Positions 8,756 through 18,649 are shown, numbered from the stretch's first letter. The stretch: DNA of 64,000 nt from Gillisia xinjiangensis (GCF_046298265.1 NZ_JBKAHK010000009.1:62001-126000), one strand, 5' to 3'. Notes: generated by a model from the letters alone, not told the origin. Program-made: numbers and translations.

Positions 8756-9811
8756 CTAAAACTTCGTATTTACATCTTCATAATTTCTCCTAACAAATTC
8801 AAGGGCCGTGCGCAATATTTGTCCCATAGTACGTGCCCTTTTAAATTTCATGTCCCTGGTAAGATCATACAGATCTTTCCGCAATTGCCTAACATTTGCC
8901 TGGGTTGATACATGATCGTTTATCATACATCGTATGAGTTCTTTAAAACGAGTTCTGGCATTGATCATTCTTTTGGCCAGTAGTGAGCGTTCTTCCCTGC
9001 GATATTGCTCTATAGAATCTGCCTGCAATCTATCGGCAACCAACTGGACCATTTTAAAGTTTTCTTTGAAAAACTGCGGCTTGTAAACCTTCAAATTTCC
9101 TTCATAACTTTGCTGATCGAAATCGATGGCACGAATAGTATAATCTACATGGTCAAAATCGTGAGTTGGAATTATCACATAATTATAGGAACGCATATCC
9201 CCAAGCAACCGAACCATGCAACGCTCATTGAATTTCACAAACTGTTTTGCAATTTGCGTTTTTGCCCGTTCATCACAATGGGGCAATTCATCTTCTATAA
9301 AAACATCTCCGGGAATTCCGGCAATGTGTTCTTCTATTAAGGTGTCTTTATGGACCAAAAAATTGATCCTGTGTGGAGAAAGTATATGCTCGATTTCCAG
9401 GCCATAAACCCGGGAGGCATCAGCAAGTTTTACATAGAAATAGGTAGTAACATCATTCAAAATATTCCTGACTTTAATTCTGAAGGGCTTTGAATTCCCA
9501 AAAGTGCAGTAATCAATGGCATCCACATTCAAAAATTCCAGGGAATCTACATTTCCGTCTGAATGGAGGATCGTATAAATATGCTTCAGGGATTCATCCA
9601 GCTCCAACCGTTCTGAATCTGCATAATAGCAGCGCACCCATAACGTATCCTCATCGTTGCGGTCAAAAACGGTAATACAACCTGAAAAACGCAGTAAATC
9701 ATCGTAAAATACAGGGATTTTTGTATTCCTATTGTACCTTGTGAGGTAACTGTCAAATCTATCATTTATGGGAAAGGAAGGTTTTTTCCTGGACATTAAC
9801 TTTTCTTCCAT
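8756..9811 (-). CDS. Conserved protein with protein-kinase/APH-like catalytic motifs
   Basis: 351 residues; I do not recognise a named family. The central part has the motif order of aminoglycoside-phosphotransferase/kinase-like folds: YFYVKLA with a candidate ATP-contacting Lys near 128, a hinge-like LIEEHIAGIPGD near 158-169, GDMRSYN at 204-210 (the D-x4-N spacing of the APH catalytic loop) and AIDFD at 229-232 as the second metal site. The C-terminal 90 residues are helical and rich in Arg and Lys. No signal peptide. It is transcribed divergently from the ABC transporter genes. Substrate and role are unknown. Confidence 0.6.
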   Translation of the reverse strand: MEEKLMSRKKPSFPINDRFDSYLTRYNRNTKIPVFYDDLLRFSGCITVFDRNDEDTLWVRCYYADSERLELDESLKHIYTILHSDGNVDSLEFLNVDAIDYCTFGNSKPFRIKVRNILNDVTTYFYVKLADASRVYGLEIEHILSPHRINFLVHKDTLIEEHIAGIPGDVFIEDELPHCDERAKTQIAKQFVKFNERCMVRLLGDMRSYNYVIIPTHDFDHVDYTIRAIDFDQQSYEGNLKVYKPQFFKENFKMVQLVADRLQADSIEQYRREERSLLAKRMINARTRFKELIRCMINDHVSTQANVRQLRKDLYDLTRDMKFKRARTMGQILRTALEFVRRNYEDVNTKF

Positions 9812-9827
9812 ATAATGGTTTTTTTTT

Positions 9828-9835
9828 CAAAAATA
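9828..9835 (-). promoter_or_regulatory. -7 element for the kinase-like gene
   Basis: On the minus strand this reads TATTTTTG, an exact TAnnTTTG match, 16 nt before the start at 9811. The nearest TTG upstream (9862-9864) is 26 nt away, longer than the usual 17-23 nt. Confidence 0.4.
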
Positions 9836-9904
9836 CGCGTTCTGATTCACTTCTCCTGTAACAAAACGTTAACTTCGGCGTCCCATGTTAAAACTAAACA
9901 TCCC

Positions 9905-10807
9905 TTGGAGACAATACTTACACTAAATAACCTCACTAAAAAATATGGCCCGCTCACCGCGGTTAAAAACCTCTCCTTCACGATCCAGAAAGGGAACGTA
10001 TACGGCATATTAGGGCCCAATGGCAGTGGGAAATCCACAACCCTGGGAATGGTCTTAAATGTGGTGAATAAAACAAGTGGAGAATATCACTGGTTTGACG
10101 GCAAGGATTCTACCCATGAGGCCCTGAAACAGGTAGGTGCAATAATAGAGCATCCTAATTTCTATCCTTATATGACAGCCAGGCAAAATCTTGCTTTGGT
10201 ATGCAAAATAAAGGGGGTTCATCACAGTAAAATTGAAGAAAAACTGGAAATTGTAGGCTTGCTGGAAAGGAAAGACAGTAAATTCCGAACCTTTTCATTA
10301 GGGATGAAACAACGGCTTGCCATTGCTTCTGCCCTATTAAATGATCCGGAAATACTTATTCTGGATGAACCTACCAATGGACTTGATCCTCAGGGAATTC
10401 ATCAAATTAGAGAAATCATCAGGCGTATTGCTTCCGAAGGAACAACTATTTTACTCGCATCACATTTGCTGGATGAAGTTGAAAAAGTTTGTACCCACGT
10501 TGTGATCATCAGAAAAGGCGAAAAGCTTTACAGCGGAAGGGTTGACGAAATGAATGCAAGTCATGGATTTTTTGAATTAAGATCTTCCGATTTACAGAAA
10601 TTGGAGCGTATTTTATCCAGTCATCCTTCAATTGGAAAAGTGACCAATTCTGAAGGTTTAGTAACAGCAATTCTGGAAGAACCTATGGATTCTGAAACTA
10701 TGAATTCCTATCTTTTTGAAAATGGGGTCGTGCTTTCTTACCTGGTCAAGCGCAAAGAAAGTCTGGAAGAACAATTCTTACAATTAACCAACCAAACAAG
10801 TCACTAG
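9905..10807 (+). CDS. ABC transporter ATP-binding protein
   Basis: About 300 residues. Walker A is GILGPNGSGKSTT, the signature is FSLGMKQRLAIA, Walker B is ILILDEPTNGLD and the H-loop is LLASHLLDEVE. The domain organisation (a nucleotide-binding domain plus about 80 C-terminal residues) is that of ABC-2 export systems. I chose TTG 9905, giving METILTLNNLTKKYG, because the family domain begins there; an in-frame ATG at 9815 would add 30 residues without resemblance. It is directly followed by the permease at 10808, so the two form an export complex of unknown substrate. Confidence 0.92.
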   Translation: METILTLNNLTKKYGPLTAVKNLSFTIQKGNVYGILGPNGSGKSTTLGMVLNVVNKTSGEYHWFDGKDSTHEALKQVGAIIEHPNFYPYMTARQNLALVCKIKGVHHSKIEEKLEIVGLLERKDSKFRTFSLGMKQRLAIASALLNDPEILILDEPTNGLDPQGIHQIREIIRRIASEGTTILLASHLLDEVEKVCTHVVIIRKGEKLYSGRVDEMNASHGFFELRSSDLQKLERILSSHPSIGKVTNSEGLVTAILEEPMDSETMNSYLFENGVVLSYLVKRKESLEEQFLQLTNQTSH

Positions 10808-11644
10808 ATGTTTCGTTTACTAGATATAGAATTACATAAACTAAAATATAGCAGGTCTGCAAAGATTCTTACTATCACTTATTTTATCCTGATAACTTTC
10901 ATTGCCCTTATCGCTTCCATAGAATTCGATTTAGGACAAATCCATTTCCGGTTGGCAGATCAGGGAATATTTAATTTTCCTTTTATCTGGCATTTCAACA
11001 GTTATATTGCAGCACTTTTAAAATTGTTTCTCGCAATTGTAATTGTATCCATGATGTCCAATGAATACAGTAACCGGACCTTAAAACAAAACCTCATCGA
11101 CGGGTTAAGCAAGAAAGAATTTGTGCTTTCAAAGTTCCTGACGGTCGTTCTGTTTTCAATTATTTCAACCTTTTTCCTGTTTTTGGTTTCCCTGATCCTG
11201 GGATATTCATTTTCTGATTACACCGAAATTTCCATCGTTTTTTCAGATATGGAATATTTACTTGGTTACTTTATCAAACTTCTTGGATTCTTTTCCTTTT
11301 GTATGTTTATAGGGATTTTGATAAAACGATCGGCTTTTGCACTGGGGTTTCTTTTTATTTGGTGGGTCCTGGAAAATATTGTATCCGGAATTCTCACCTG
11401 GAGAATTTTCCGCGACAGTGATATTGCTGAAAGTATAGTTCAGTTCTTTCCACTGGCCTCCATGAGCAATCTTGTGATTGAACCTTTTTCAAGGTTAAAT
11501 TTCATTCAAACCGCTGCTACACAAATTGGATCGGAATTGGATAAAGATTATGGAGTACATTGGTACCAGCTTCTAATAGTCCTGGTATGGACATTCCTTT
11601 TTGTCTTTTTCTCGTACAAATTACTGAAAAGGAGGGATTTGTAA
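10808..11644 (+). CDS. ABC-2 type transporter permease
   Basis: 278 residues with about six hydrophobic segments (first near residues 20-40, last near 250-272). The segment NEYSNRTLKQNLIDGLSKKEF is the typical cytoplasmic loop of ABC-2/NatB-like permeases that couples to the ATPase. It begins one base after the ATPase stop codon, so the pair is an operon. The exported substrate cannot be read from the sequence. Confidence 0.9.
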   Translation: MFRLLDIELHKLKYSRSAKILTITYFILITFIALIASIEFDLGQIHFRLADQGIFNFPFIWHFNSYIAALLKLFLAIVIVSMMSNEYSNRTLKQNLIDGLSKKEFVLSKFLTVVLFSIISTFFLFLVSLILGYSFSDYTEISIVFSDMEYLLGYFIKLLGFFSFCMFIGILIKRSAFALGFLFIWWVLENIVSGILTWRIFRDSDIAESIVQFFPLASMSNLVIEPFSRLNFIQTAATQIGSELDKDYGVHWYQLLIVLVWTFLFVFFSYKLLKRRDL

Positions 11645-11701
11645 TAACTCACCTGCAAGTCTCGGTTAACGTTAAAAAGATAGCAATAAAAAATCCCTGG
11701 T

Positions 11702-11731
11702 TTGAATAGGCATGATAATTGCTTAATTTTG
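11702..11731 (+). promoter_or_regulatory. uvrB promoter (TTG-N19-TAATTTTG)
   Basis: A -33 TTG at 11702-11704 and a -7 TAATTTTG at 11724-11731 are separated by 19 nt, a full match to the Bacteroidota sigma-ABfr consensus. It lies 22 nt before the uvrB ATG. No LexA-like box was recognised. Confidence 0.7.
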
Positions 11732-11753
11732 CGGAGCTAGCAAAAAGAAATTC

Positions 11754-13757
11754 ATGAAGTTCAATATAAAATCCAATTTTAAACCCACCGGGGATCAGCC
11801 ACAGGCCATCAAAAAATTGGTTTCCGGACTCACTAAAAACGAACAGTATCAAACCTTACTGGGAGTTACCGGTTCTGGAAAAACGTTTACTGTTGCCAAT
11901 GTTATTGAGGAAGTACAACGTCCAACCCTTATCCTTGCCCACAATAAAACTTTAGCTGCCCAGCTCTACTCAGAATTCAAGCAATTCTTCCCAGAAAATG
12001 CAGTGGAATATTTTGTTAGTTACTACGATTATTATCAGCCGGAAGCTTTTATCCCCTCGTCAGGTACTTATATAGAAAAGGATCTTTCCAGAAATGAAGA
12101 ATTGGAAAAGCTCCGGTTGAGCACAACTTCTTCTTTGCTTAGTGGAAGAAGGGATATTCTTGTAATCGCATCGGTTTCCTGTTTGTATGGTATTGGAAAT
12201 CCTGTTGAATTTCAGAAAAATGTGATCTCCATTGAAAAAGATATGCATATTTCCAGGACAAAACTTCTTCACCGACTGGTGCAGAGTTTATATTCCAGAA
12301 CTGAAGCGGATTTTAACCGTGGAAATTTCAGAATTAAGGGAGATACCGTGGATATATTCCCGGGATATGCAGACCATGCTTTCAGAGTACATTTCTTTGG
12401 AGATGATATAGAAGAGATTGAGGCATTTAATCCGCTTACGAATGAAATAGTTGAAAAATACGACCGGCTGAATATTTACCCTGCCAATATGTTCGTGACT
12501 TCTCCGGATGTATTGCAGGGAGCGATCAGGGAAATTCAGGATGATTTAGTAAAACAAATTGATTATTTCAAGGATATTGGAAAACACCTGGAGGCAAAAC
12601 GTTTGGAAGAACGCACCAATTTTGACCTGGAAATGATTCGTGAACTTGGATACTGTTCCGGAATTGAAAATTATTCCCGTTATCTCGACGGAAGGACCGC
12701 AGGAACGCGTCCCTTTTGCCTTTTGGATTATTTCCCGGATGATTTCCTGATGGTTATAGATGAAAGCCACGTTACGATTCCACAGGTACATGCGATGTAC
12801 GGAGGTGACCGGTCCAGAAAAGAAACGCTGGTGGAATACGGCTTTCGTCTACCCGCAGCAATGGATAACCGACCGCTTAAATTTGAGGAGTTTGAAGCGC
12901 TTCAGAATCAGGTTATATATGTAAGTGCAACCCCCGCCGATTACGAATTACAAAAAACAGAAGGGGTTTATATCGAACAGGTGATTCGGCCAACAGGTTT
13001 GCTGGATCCTGTAATAGAAGTAAGACCAAGCCTGAATCAAATCGATGATTTAATTGAAGAAATTCAGGTTCGTGCTGAAAAAGATCAACGGGTTTTGGTT
13101 ACGACCTTAACCAAAAGAATGGCAGAAGAACTCACCAAATATCTTACCCGGATCAATGTAAGATGCCGTTACATTCATTCTGATGTAGACACTCTGGAAA
13201 GGGTTGAGATCATGAATGATCTTAGAAGAGGTATTTTTGATGTGCTAATCGGAGTAAATTTATTACGGGAAGGCCTGGATCTTCCTGAAGTATCCCTTGT
13301 AGCGATTCTCGATGCCGACAAGGAAGGTTTTTTGCGAAGCAATCGTTCGCTTACACAAACAATTGGACGTGCCGCCAGACACCTTGAAGGCAGGGCGATA
13401 TTGTATGCAGATAAAATAACCAAAAGCATGCAGTTAACTATAGATCAAACCGAATATCGCCGGGCAAAACAGATAGAGTTCAATAAAGAACATAACATTA
13501 CCCCTACCGCATTGATAAAAGCTTTTAATGAAACGCTGGTTAAAAAGAAAGAAGCCTACAAAATAGAATCGGCCCCAACATTAAAAGCAGCAGAAAAAGA
13601 AACTGCTTATTTCAGCAAGGCACAACTGGAGAAGCGAATTAGGGAAAAGAGAAAAGAAATGGAAACCGCTGCCAAAGATCTTGATTTTATGACGGCAGCC
13701 CGTTTAAGAGATGAAATAAAAATGCTTCAGGAAAAAACAACCGCGCTTGCTGAATAA
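11754..13757 (+). CDS. uvrB: Excinuclease ABC subunit B
   Basis: 667 residues, full length. UvrB is the DNA-damage verification helicase of nucleotide excision repair, partnering UvrA and UvrC in the cytoplasm. Walker A (GVTGSGKT) is near residues 37-44, the beta-hairpin (YYDYYQPEAFIPSSGTYIEK) near 95, the DESH box at 335-338, helicase motifs V/VI include VNLLREGLDLPEV and QTIGRAARH, and a C-terminal UVR domain (AARLRDEIKMLQ) binds UvrC. It has its own promoter, with no uvrA or uvrC adjacent. Confidence 0.98.
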   Translation: MKFNIKSNFKPTGDQPQAIKKLVSGLTKNEQYQTLLGVTGSGKTFTVANVIEEVQRPTLILAHNKTLAAQLYSEFKQFFPENAVEYFVSYYDYYQPEAFIPSSGTYIEKDLSRNEELEKLRLSTTSSLLSGRRDILVIASVSCLYGIGNPVEFQKNVISIEKDMHISRTKLLHRLVQSLYSRTEADFNRGNFRIKGDTVDIFPGYADHAFRVHFFGDDIEEIEAFNPLTNEIVEKYDRLNIYPANMFVTSPDVLQGAIREIQDDLVKQIDYFKDIGKHLEAKRLEERTNFDLEMIRELGYCSGIENYSRYLDGRTAGTRPFCLLDYFPDDFLMVIDESHVTIPQVHAMYGGDRSRKETLVEYGFRLPAAMDNRPLKFEEFEALQNQVIYVSATPADYELQKTEGVYIEQVIRPTGLLDPVIEVRPSLNQIDDLIEEIQVRAEKDQRVLVTTLTKRMAEELTKYLTRINVRCRYIHSDVDTLERVEIMNDLRRGIFDVLIGVNLLREGLDLPEVSLVAILDADKEGFLRSNRSLTQTIGRAARHLEGRAILYADKITKSMQLTIDQTEYRRAKQIEFNKEHNITPTALIKAFNETLVKKKEAYKIESAPTLKAAEKETAYFSKAQLEKRIREKRKEMETAAKDLDFMTAARLRDEIKMLQEKTTALAE

Positions 13758-13893
13758 GTTTAAATCCGAAATAATATTTCTTAAATAATTGATAATATTC
13801 TCAAACAACTAATTTTCAGAAGTTTAATATTCATATATTCAAGTACCCTTTTACACTTTTTCTTTCTGATGTGACGGTCTAAAACCGTAACAT

Positions 13894-15108
13894 ATGAAAA
13901 ATTTTATTTTTATTTTATCGATTTTATCTGGATTATATTCATTTCCGCAGGTTGGAATTGGGACATCCAATCCACAGGCGCAACTTGATATTATTTCAGA
14001 TTCTCCCTCAAATCCGTCGGTGATCGATGGACTTTTAATTCCAAGAATCGATAAATTTCCATCGGTAAATCCCGGTGTAAATCAGGATGCGATGTTGATC
14101 TATTTAACCAAAACCGTGAATGAATTTCCCAAAGGCTTTTACTTCTGGAATGCTTCAGAAATAAAATGGGAAACCATCAGCGGCAATAGTTTTGGTAATT
14201 TCTTTAAACCCGGAACCAGCAGCAATCCAAATAATATATCTGAACCTATGTACAGATTAGGAAGTATTGGTATTGGTACACAGGAAATCACGGCCAAACT
14301 GCAAATTGTTCTGAATTCGGTTACAGATGCCACTGTTAAAAAAGGTCTGGAGGTAGACAATAATAATCCCACAGTTGATAAATTAACCACCTATGGAATT
14401 ATAAATAATAATAGGAGCGCTACAGATGGAAATAAATACGGAATAAAAAATAATGTTGGTGGATTGGGTACTGGAATCCATTACGGGTTTTTCAATGAAA
14501 CCTATCAAAATCTTGGTACCAATGATATCTATGGGATTTATAACCGCGTAGGAAATACTGTTGGTGCAAAAAGCGATAATTACGGTATTTATACTATAAT
14601 TGGAAGTCCAACAAGTTTGGGAACTATCTATGGAATATATGCTAAAGCGGAAGGTAACAGCAGTGCAAAGGTTTTTGCAGGTTATTTTGCAGGAAGGCTT
14701 GGAATTGGACTTACCCCCGAAGAAGAATATATTTTACCTGCGACCAGGGGCAAGAGCGAACAAGTTTTAGCCACCAATAATACGGGCGATGTAAGCTGGA
14801 AGTATCCCAACATGATGAATTATTCATCTACCGGAGCCGCAGTTGGCCCCTATATTATTACGGAGGAAGTTTATACTTTAAGAATTACCAGCTCGGTTTC
14901 CAGTATAACAATCCCGGAAGCTTCCACGAACAAAGGAAGGATACTAATTCTAATCGCTTTTCCCGGAATGGGCAACAGGCCTTTCAACTTTTTAAGTGGC
15001 GATACCTTATTTGATATTTCTACAGGAAATGACATCACTTCAATTTCATCCGGGAACAGGTTTATGATTCAGAGTATAGGGACGAGATGGGTGGTTTTGT
15101 TTAAATAA
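13894..15108 (+). CDS. Secreted repeat protein of flavobacterial VGIGT type
   Basis: 404 residues with an N-terminal signal peptide (MKNFIFILSILSGLYSFPQ) and then VGIGTSNPQAQLDI, a start shared by many flavobacterial surface or tail-fibre-like proteins. The middle (residues about 165-270) has degenerate repeats built on YGI followed by a variable glycine/asparagine-rich stretch (TYGIINN, KYGIKNN, IYGIYNR, NYGIYT, IYGIYAK), suggesting a beta-helical stalk. The C-terminal 80 residues look globular. No Por secretion CTD was recognised. Probably secreted or cell-surface; function unknown. A short ACGGT/ACCGT inverted repeat lies just before the ATG. Confidence 0.7.
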   Translation: MKNFIFILSILSGLYSFPQVGIGTSNPQAQLDIISDSPSNPSVIDGLLIPRIDKFPSVNPGVNQDAMLIYLTKTVNEFPKGFYFWNASEIKWETISGNSFGNFFKPGTSSNPNNISEPMYRLGSIGIGTQEITAKLQIVLNSVTDATVKKGLEVDNNNPTVDKLTTYGIINNNRSATDGNKYGIKNNVGGLGTGIHYGFFNETYQNLGTNDIYGIYNRVGNTVGAKSDNYGIYTIIGSPTSLGTIYGIYAKAEGNSSAKVFAGYFAGRLGIGLTPEEEYILPATRGKSEQVLATNNTGDVSWKYPNMMNYSSTGAAVGPYIITEEVYTLRITSSVSSITIPEASTNKGRILILIAFPGMGNRPFNFLSGDTLFDISTGNDITSISSGNRFMIQSIGTRWVVLFK

Positions 15109-15299
15109 AAAAAGTGGCAACATCGATGCATTTTCCGGATGCAGCTAATTCAACCAAAAAATTTTCTTCATTCTCCATTATGTTTATTGGCGGAAGACTG
15201 ATTCCCCTATTGCTCACTTTTGGAGTTCCTCCTAACCCCTCAAACTGTCCATTGTTCTAAAATTTTGTTATTTAAATTCCTCCTTTCCCCTGTTTACTT

Positions 15300-15340
15300 C
15301 ATAAATGTTTAATTTTAATCATTGAAATTAAACATTTATG
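15300..15340. repeat. Perfect 16-bp inverted repeat overlapping the DUF2254 start codon
   Basis: CATAAATGTTTAATTT (15300-15315) and its exact reverse complement (15325-15340) are separated by 9 nt. The last three bases of the right arm are the ATG start codon (15338-15340). It could be an operator or an RNA hairpin that hides the start codon. Confidence 0.8.
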
Positions 15341-16630
15341 ATACAATTATTCAAACGGATACTGGCATTTTTTAACCTTATACAAAGCAAAATTGCCTTT
15401 TATCCTACCACCTTTGCTATTACAGGAGTTCTATTGGCATTTTCACTATTTTATCTTGAAGAGCGAGGGATTTCCAGATATTTGGTGGACCATGCTCCAA
15501 TTTTGGTTGTAAATAATGGTCAAACGGCCCTTACCATTTTAAGTGCCTTAATCACAGGATTGATATCCATGATGGTTTTTAGCTTTTCCATGGTGATGCT
15601 ACTGCTAAGTCAGGCTTCCAATAATTATTCTCCAAGACTTTTACCGGGATTGATCTCAGACAAGGTGCACCAAATAATCCTGGGGATCTTCCTGGCCACA
15701 ATCCTTTATTTAATCTTCATACTCTTTTCCATTCAGCCTACAGGTGATAAATACCAAATACCAGGATTTTCGGTATTACTGGGAATTTTAGGTACCGTAA
15801 TTTGTATTTATTCCTTTATCTACTTTATCCATAATATCTCACAAAGTATTCAGATAAATAATATCATGGATAAAATACATAAATTGGCCAAAAGCAGGTT
15901 AAATACCATTATAGAAAACGATTCAAAAAGCTCAAACGAATTTCCGTCTACCGAGAGCTGGTTTGAATATTGTACCGAAAAAAGTGGGTATTTTCAAAAT
16001 GTTTCCGTTTCTAATTTGATGGATATTTGTGCAGATAGAAATACTCAGATACATATTTTACCCATTAAAGGCAGTTTTGTTTTAAAAGGAAACCCTCTTT
16101 TTAAATCGAAAGAAGAGTTAGATCATGAAATGATCAAAACCATTTTAGCGAATTTTAAACTCCATAAAGCAGAACTGGTTGCCGATAATCATCTCCTGGC
16201 ATTTAAACAAATAACAGAAGTTATAGTAAAAGCTATGTCTCCCGGAATCAACGATCCCGGAACTGCCATAAACGGCATAGATTATCTCACAGAACTTTTT
16301 TGTTTAAGAATGTTAAAAAAAGATACTAACGTATATGGAAGAGATGAGAAAGTATTTATAAAAATTAATTCCGTGAGCTTTTCAGAACTTATTTACCAGG
16401 TAATGGCTTCTATCCGTACTTATTGCAAACAAGATATCATTCTGACACAAAAATTAGTGGTCATGTTCAAATATTTGAAAATGCAAAAAATGGAAAATCC
16501 AGCCTATTTAAAAAGTATAGATCTGGAAGCCAAAACACTTTTAAATGATGCAAGATCCAGCATTACCAATGAAAGGGATTTACAATTAGTTGAAAAAATG
16601 GCTGTTGATTTCGGACTTAAAATAATTTAA
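15338..16630 (+). CDS. DUF2254 domain-containing membrane protein
   Basis: 430 residues. The N-terminal 180 residues carry four hydrophobic segments (about 20-40, 62-92, 110-133, 142-170), including the family-like FSFSMVMLLLSQASNNYSPR. The C-terminal 250 residues are soluble and contain MSPGINDPGTAINGIDYL, a hallmark of DUF2254 (PF10011). It is predicted to sit in the inner membrane with a cytoplasmic domain; no function is established for the family. The start codon lies within a 16-bp inverted repeat, which points to local control of expression. Confidence 0.88.
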   Translation: MIQLFKRILAFFNLIQSKIAFYPTTFAITGVLLAFSLFYLEERGISRYLVDHAPILVVNNGQTALTILSALITGLISMMVFSFSMVMLLLSQASNNYSPRLLPGLISDKVHQIILGIFLATILYLIFILFSIQPTGDKYQIPGFSVLLGILGTVICIYSFIYFIHNISQSIQINNIMDKIHKLAKSRLNTIIENDSKSSNEFPSTESWFEYCTEKSGYFQNVSVSNLMDICADRNTQIHILPIKGSFVLKGNPLFKSKEELDHEMIKTILANFKLHKAELVADNHLLAFKQITEVIVKAMSPGINDPGTAINGIDYLTELFCLRMLKKDTNVYGRDEKVFIKINSVSFSELIYQVMASIRTYCKQDIILTQKLVVMFKYLKMQKMENPAYLKSIDLEAKTLLNDARSSITNERDLQLVEKMAVDFGLKII

Positions 16631-16691
16631 TTCAAAGTCAGCGTTTTTTTCTCCAAACATCAACTTTAACCTATTTTGAAGCTAAAAATAG

Positions 16692-18521
16692 TTAGCTTTT
16701 TTTGGAATCTGCCCATTCCTGAACCAGCTCTTCCAGAATATTTAAAGGAACCGCGCCATTTAAAAGTACCACATCATGAAACTCCCTTAAATCAAAATCG
16801 TTTCCTAACTGGACTTTCGCTTCTTCCCTTAATTCCAAAATTTTATTCATACCAATTTTATAAGCTGTTGCCTGTCCGGGCATAACGATATGCCGTTCTA
16901 CCATTTTAACGCAATCACTCTCTGCATTAGGGGTGTTTTGTTTATAATAATCAATACCCTGCTCCCTGGTCCATTTTTTTGAATGTATCCCCGTATCTAC
17001 CACCAACCTGCAAGAACGCCATAATTCCATGGCCAGGCGTCCAAAATCTGAATACGGATCTTTATAGAAACCTATTTCTTTCGGAACTAATTCACTATAC
17101 AACCCCCATCCTTCAGAATAAGCCGTATAACGACTGAATTTCCTGAACATAGGTACACTATCCAATTCCTGTGCGATCGCTATTTGCATATGATGCCCCG
17201 GGATCCCTTCGTGATAAGCCAATGCCTCCATTTGATAGGTTGGCATCGCATTCATGTCAAATAAATTTGCATAATAGGTTCCGGGTCGCGAACCGTCAAT
17301 TGCTGGCTGCTGATAAAAAGCTTTTCCTGCACTTTTCTCCCTAAAGGGCTCTACTGCTTTTACTATGATATCGGCTTTTGGTTTTGTTAAAAACAATTCA
17401 TCAAGACGCCCTTTCATGGTATTTATAAGCGCGGTTGCTTCCTTAAGATATCTTTCTTTTCCTTCCGGAGTATTGGTGTAATAGAATTGCGCATCGGTTC
17501 GCATAAATTCAAAGAAATCCTGGAGGGAACCAACAAATCCCACCTGCTTCATGATCCCTTCCATTTCCCTATGAATTCTCGCTACTTCAAGAAGGCCAAT
17601 TTCATGGATTTCATTTGCAGTAAGATCGGTAGTCGTAATTCGTTTTAACCTGTTTTTATAAAATGCTTCTCCTTTTGGAAATTTCCAGGCACCATGATCT
17701 GATGTTGCCCTTTGTTGTTGATTTTCCAGAGCAGCGATCAACTTTTCATAGCCAGGTTTTACTGCTTTCACAAGGGCTTGTTCCGCCTCTAAAATTAAAT
17801 CCCGTTTCTGTTTTTCAGATAAACTGAGTTTTGAGACCTTGGTTTTGAAATCATCCAAAAGAACACTTGACTCCTTAGAATTGGTAAAAGGTTTTCCTTT
17901 TATCACATTTTTAGAATCATCCAAAACTTTTTCAAAAACAAACTTTGGCGGAATAATCCCATTTTGCTCTCTCAGTTTTATACCTTCTATTACATCATCA
18001 AAAGCTTTGGGGATTCCATTTAGCCGGGAAATGTATGCCTTGGCATCGGCAACAGAATCTATACGATGCATATTGATAAGAAATGCCGGAAGCTGGGAAT
18101 GATAACCAAACATTTGATTTACAGGATAATTATGGAACCTGAATTCAAAATCGGCGATTTCATTTTCCACCTCTTGTTTAAATAACCGGTAACTAAGCCT
18201 GGTTTCGTCATTTAAAACAATTTCCTCTACATTCGCCTTAAGGTATTTTTGTCGCTCCTTAGCCTGTTCAAGATCCTGAACTAGTTTTTGATTTGAAAAA
18301 TCATCCCATTTCCCATAATCGGTTTTTCTGCCAAGCTGGGTTTGCATCATGGGAGATTCTGCGACTTCCTTTTCAAACTCCGCCTCAAAATAAGTATTCA
18401 GTGCTTGGGAAGCTTCTGAAATTTCCATTTCAGAATATTTCTCGTCGTCTATATCTTCCTTACAAGCGACCATTCCCATTATGCTGAGAAATAATACGAC
18501 TAGTTTCAGATTTTTTTTCAT
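16692..18521 (-). CDS. DUF885 family lipoprotein, probable zinc metallopeptidase
   Basis: 609 residues with a lipoprotein signal peptide (FLSIMGMVAC, lipidated Cys20). DUF885 proteins have a metallopeptidase-like fold; here YHEGIPGHHMQIAI near residue 440 supplies the HExxxGHH-type zinc site, with further conserved parts AYSEGWGLYSE and VVDTGIHSKKW. It is probably anchored to the outer or inner membrane facing the periplasm and cleaves peptides; the substrate is unknown. It is separated by 128 bp from the CocE-type hydrolase on the same strand. Confidence 0.88.
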   Translation of the reverse strand: MKKNLKLVVLFLSIMGMVACKEDIDDEKYSEMEISEASQALNTYFEAEFEKEVAESPMMQTQLGRKTDYGKWDDFSNQKLVQDLEQAKERQKYLKANVEEIVLNDETRLSYRLFKQEVENEIADFEFRFHNYPVNQMFGYHSQLPAFLINMHRIDSVADAKAYISRLNGIPKAFDDVIEGIKLREQNGIIPPKFVFEKVLDDSKNVIKGKPFTNSKESSVLLDDFKTKVSKLSLSEKQKRDLILEAEQALVKAVKPGYEKLIAALENQQQRATSDHGAWKFPKGEAFYKNRLKRITTTDLTANEIHEIGLLEVARIHREMEGIMKQVGFVGSLQDFFEFMRTDAQFYYTNTPEGKERYLKEATALINTMKGRLDELFLTKPKADIIVKAVEPFREKSAGKAFYQQPAIDGSRPGTYYANLFDMNAMPTYQMEALAYHEGIPGHHMQIAIAQELDSVPMFRKFSRYTAYSEGWGLYSELVPKEIGFYKDPYSDFGRLAMELWRSCRLVVDTGIHSKKWTREQGIDYYKQNTPNAESDCVKMVERHIVMPGQATAYKIGMNKILELREEAKVQLGNDFDLREFHDVVLLNGAVPLNILEELVQEWADSKKS

Positions 18522-18649
18522 TTCCAGATTCTTTTAATTAGTGAAATTCTCTTCCCTGAAAATAATCCGGAAAGAGATTTTTTTTTAACTCAAGGCTATT
18601 TTTTTCTTCGGAATATCTCGAACGCTAATCCCTTGATATTGATTATTAT

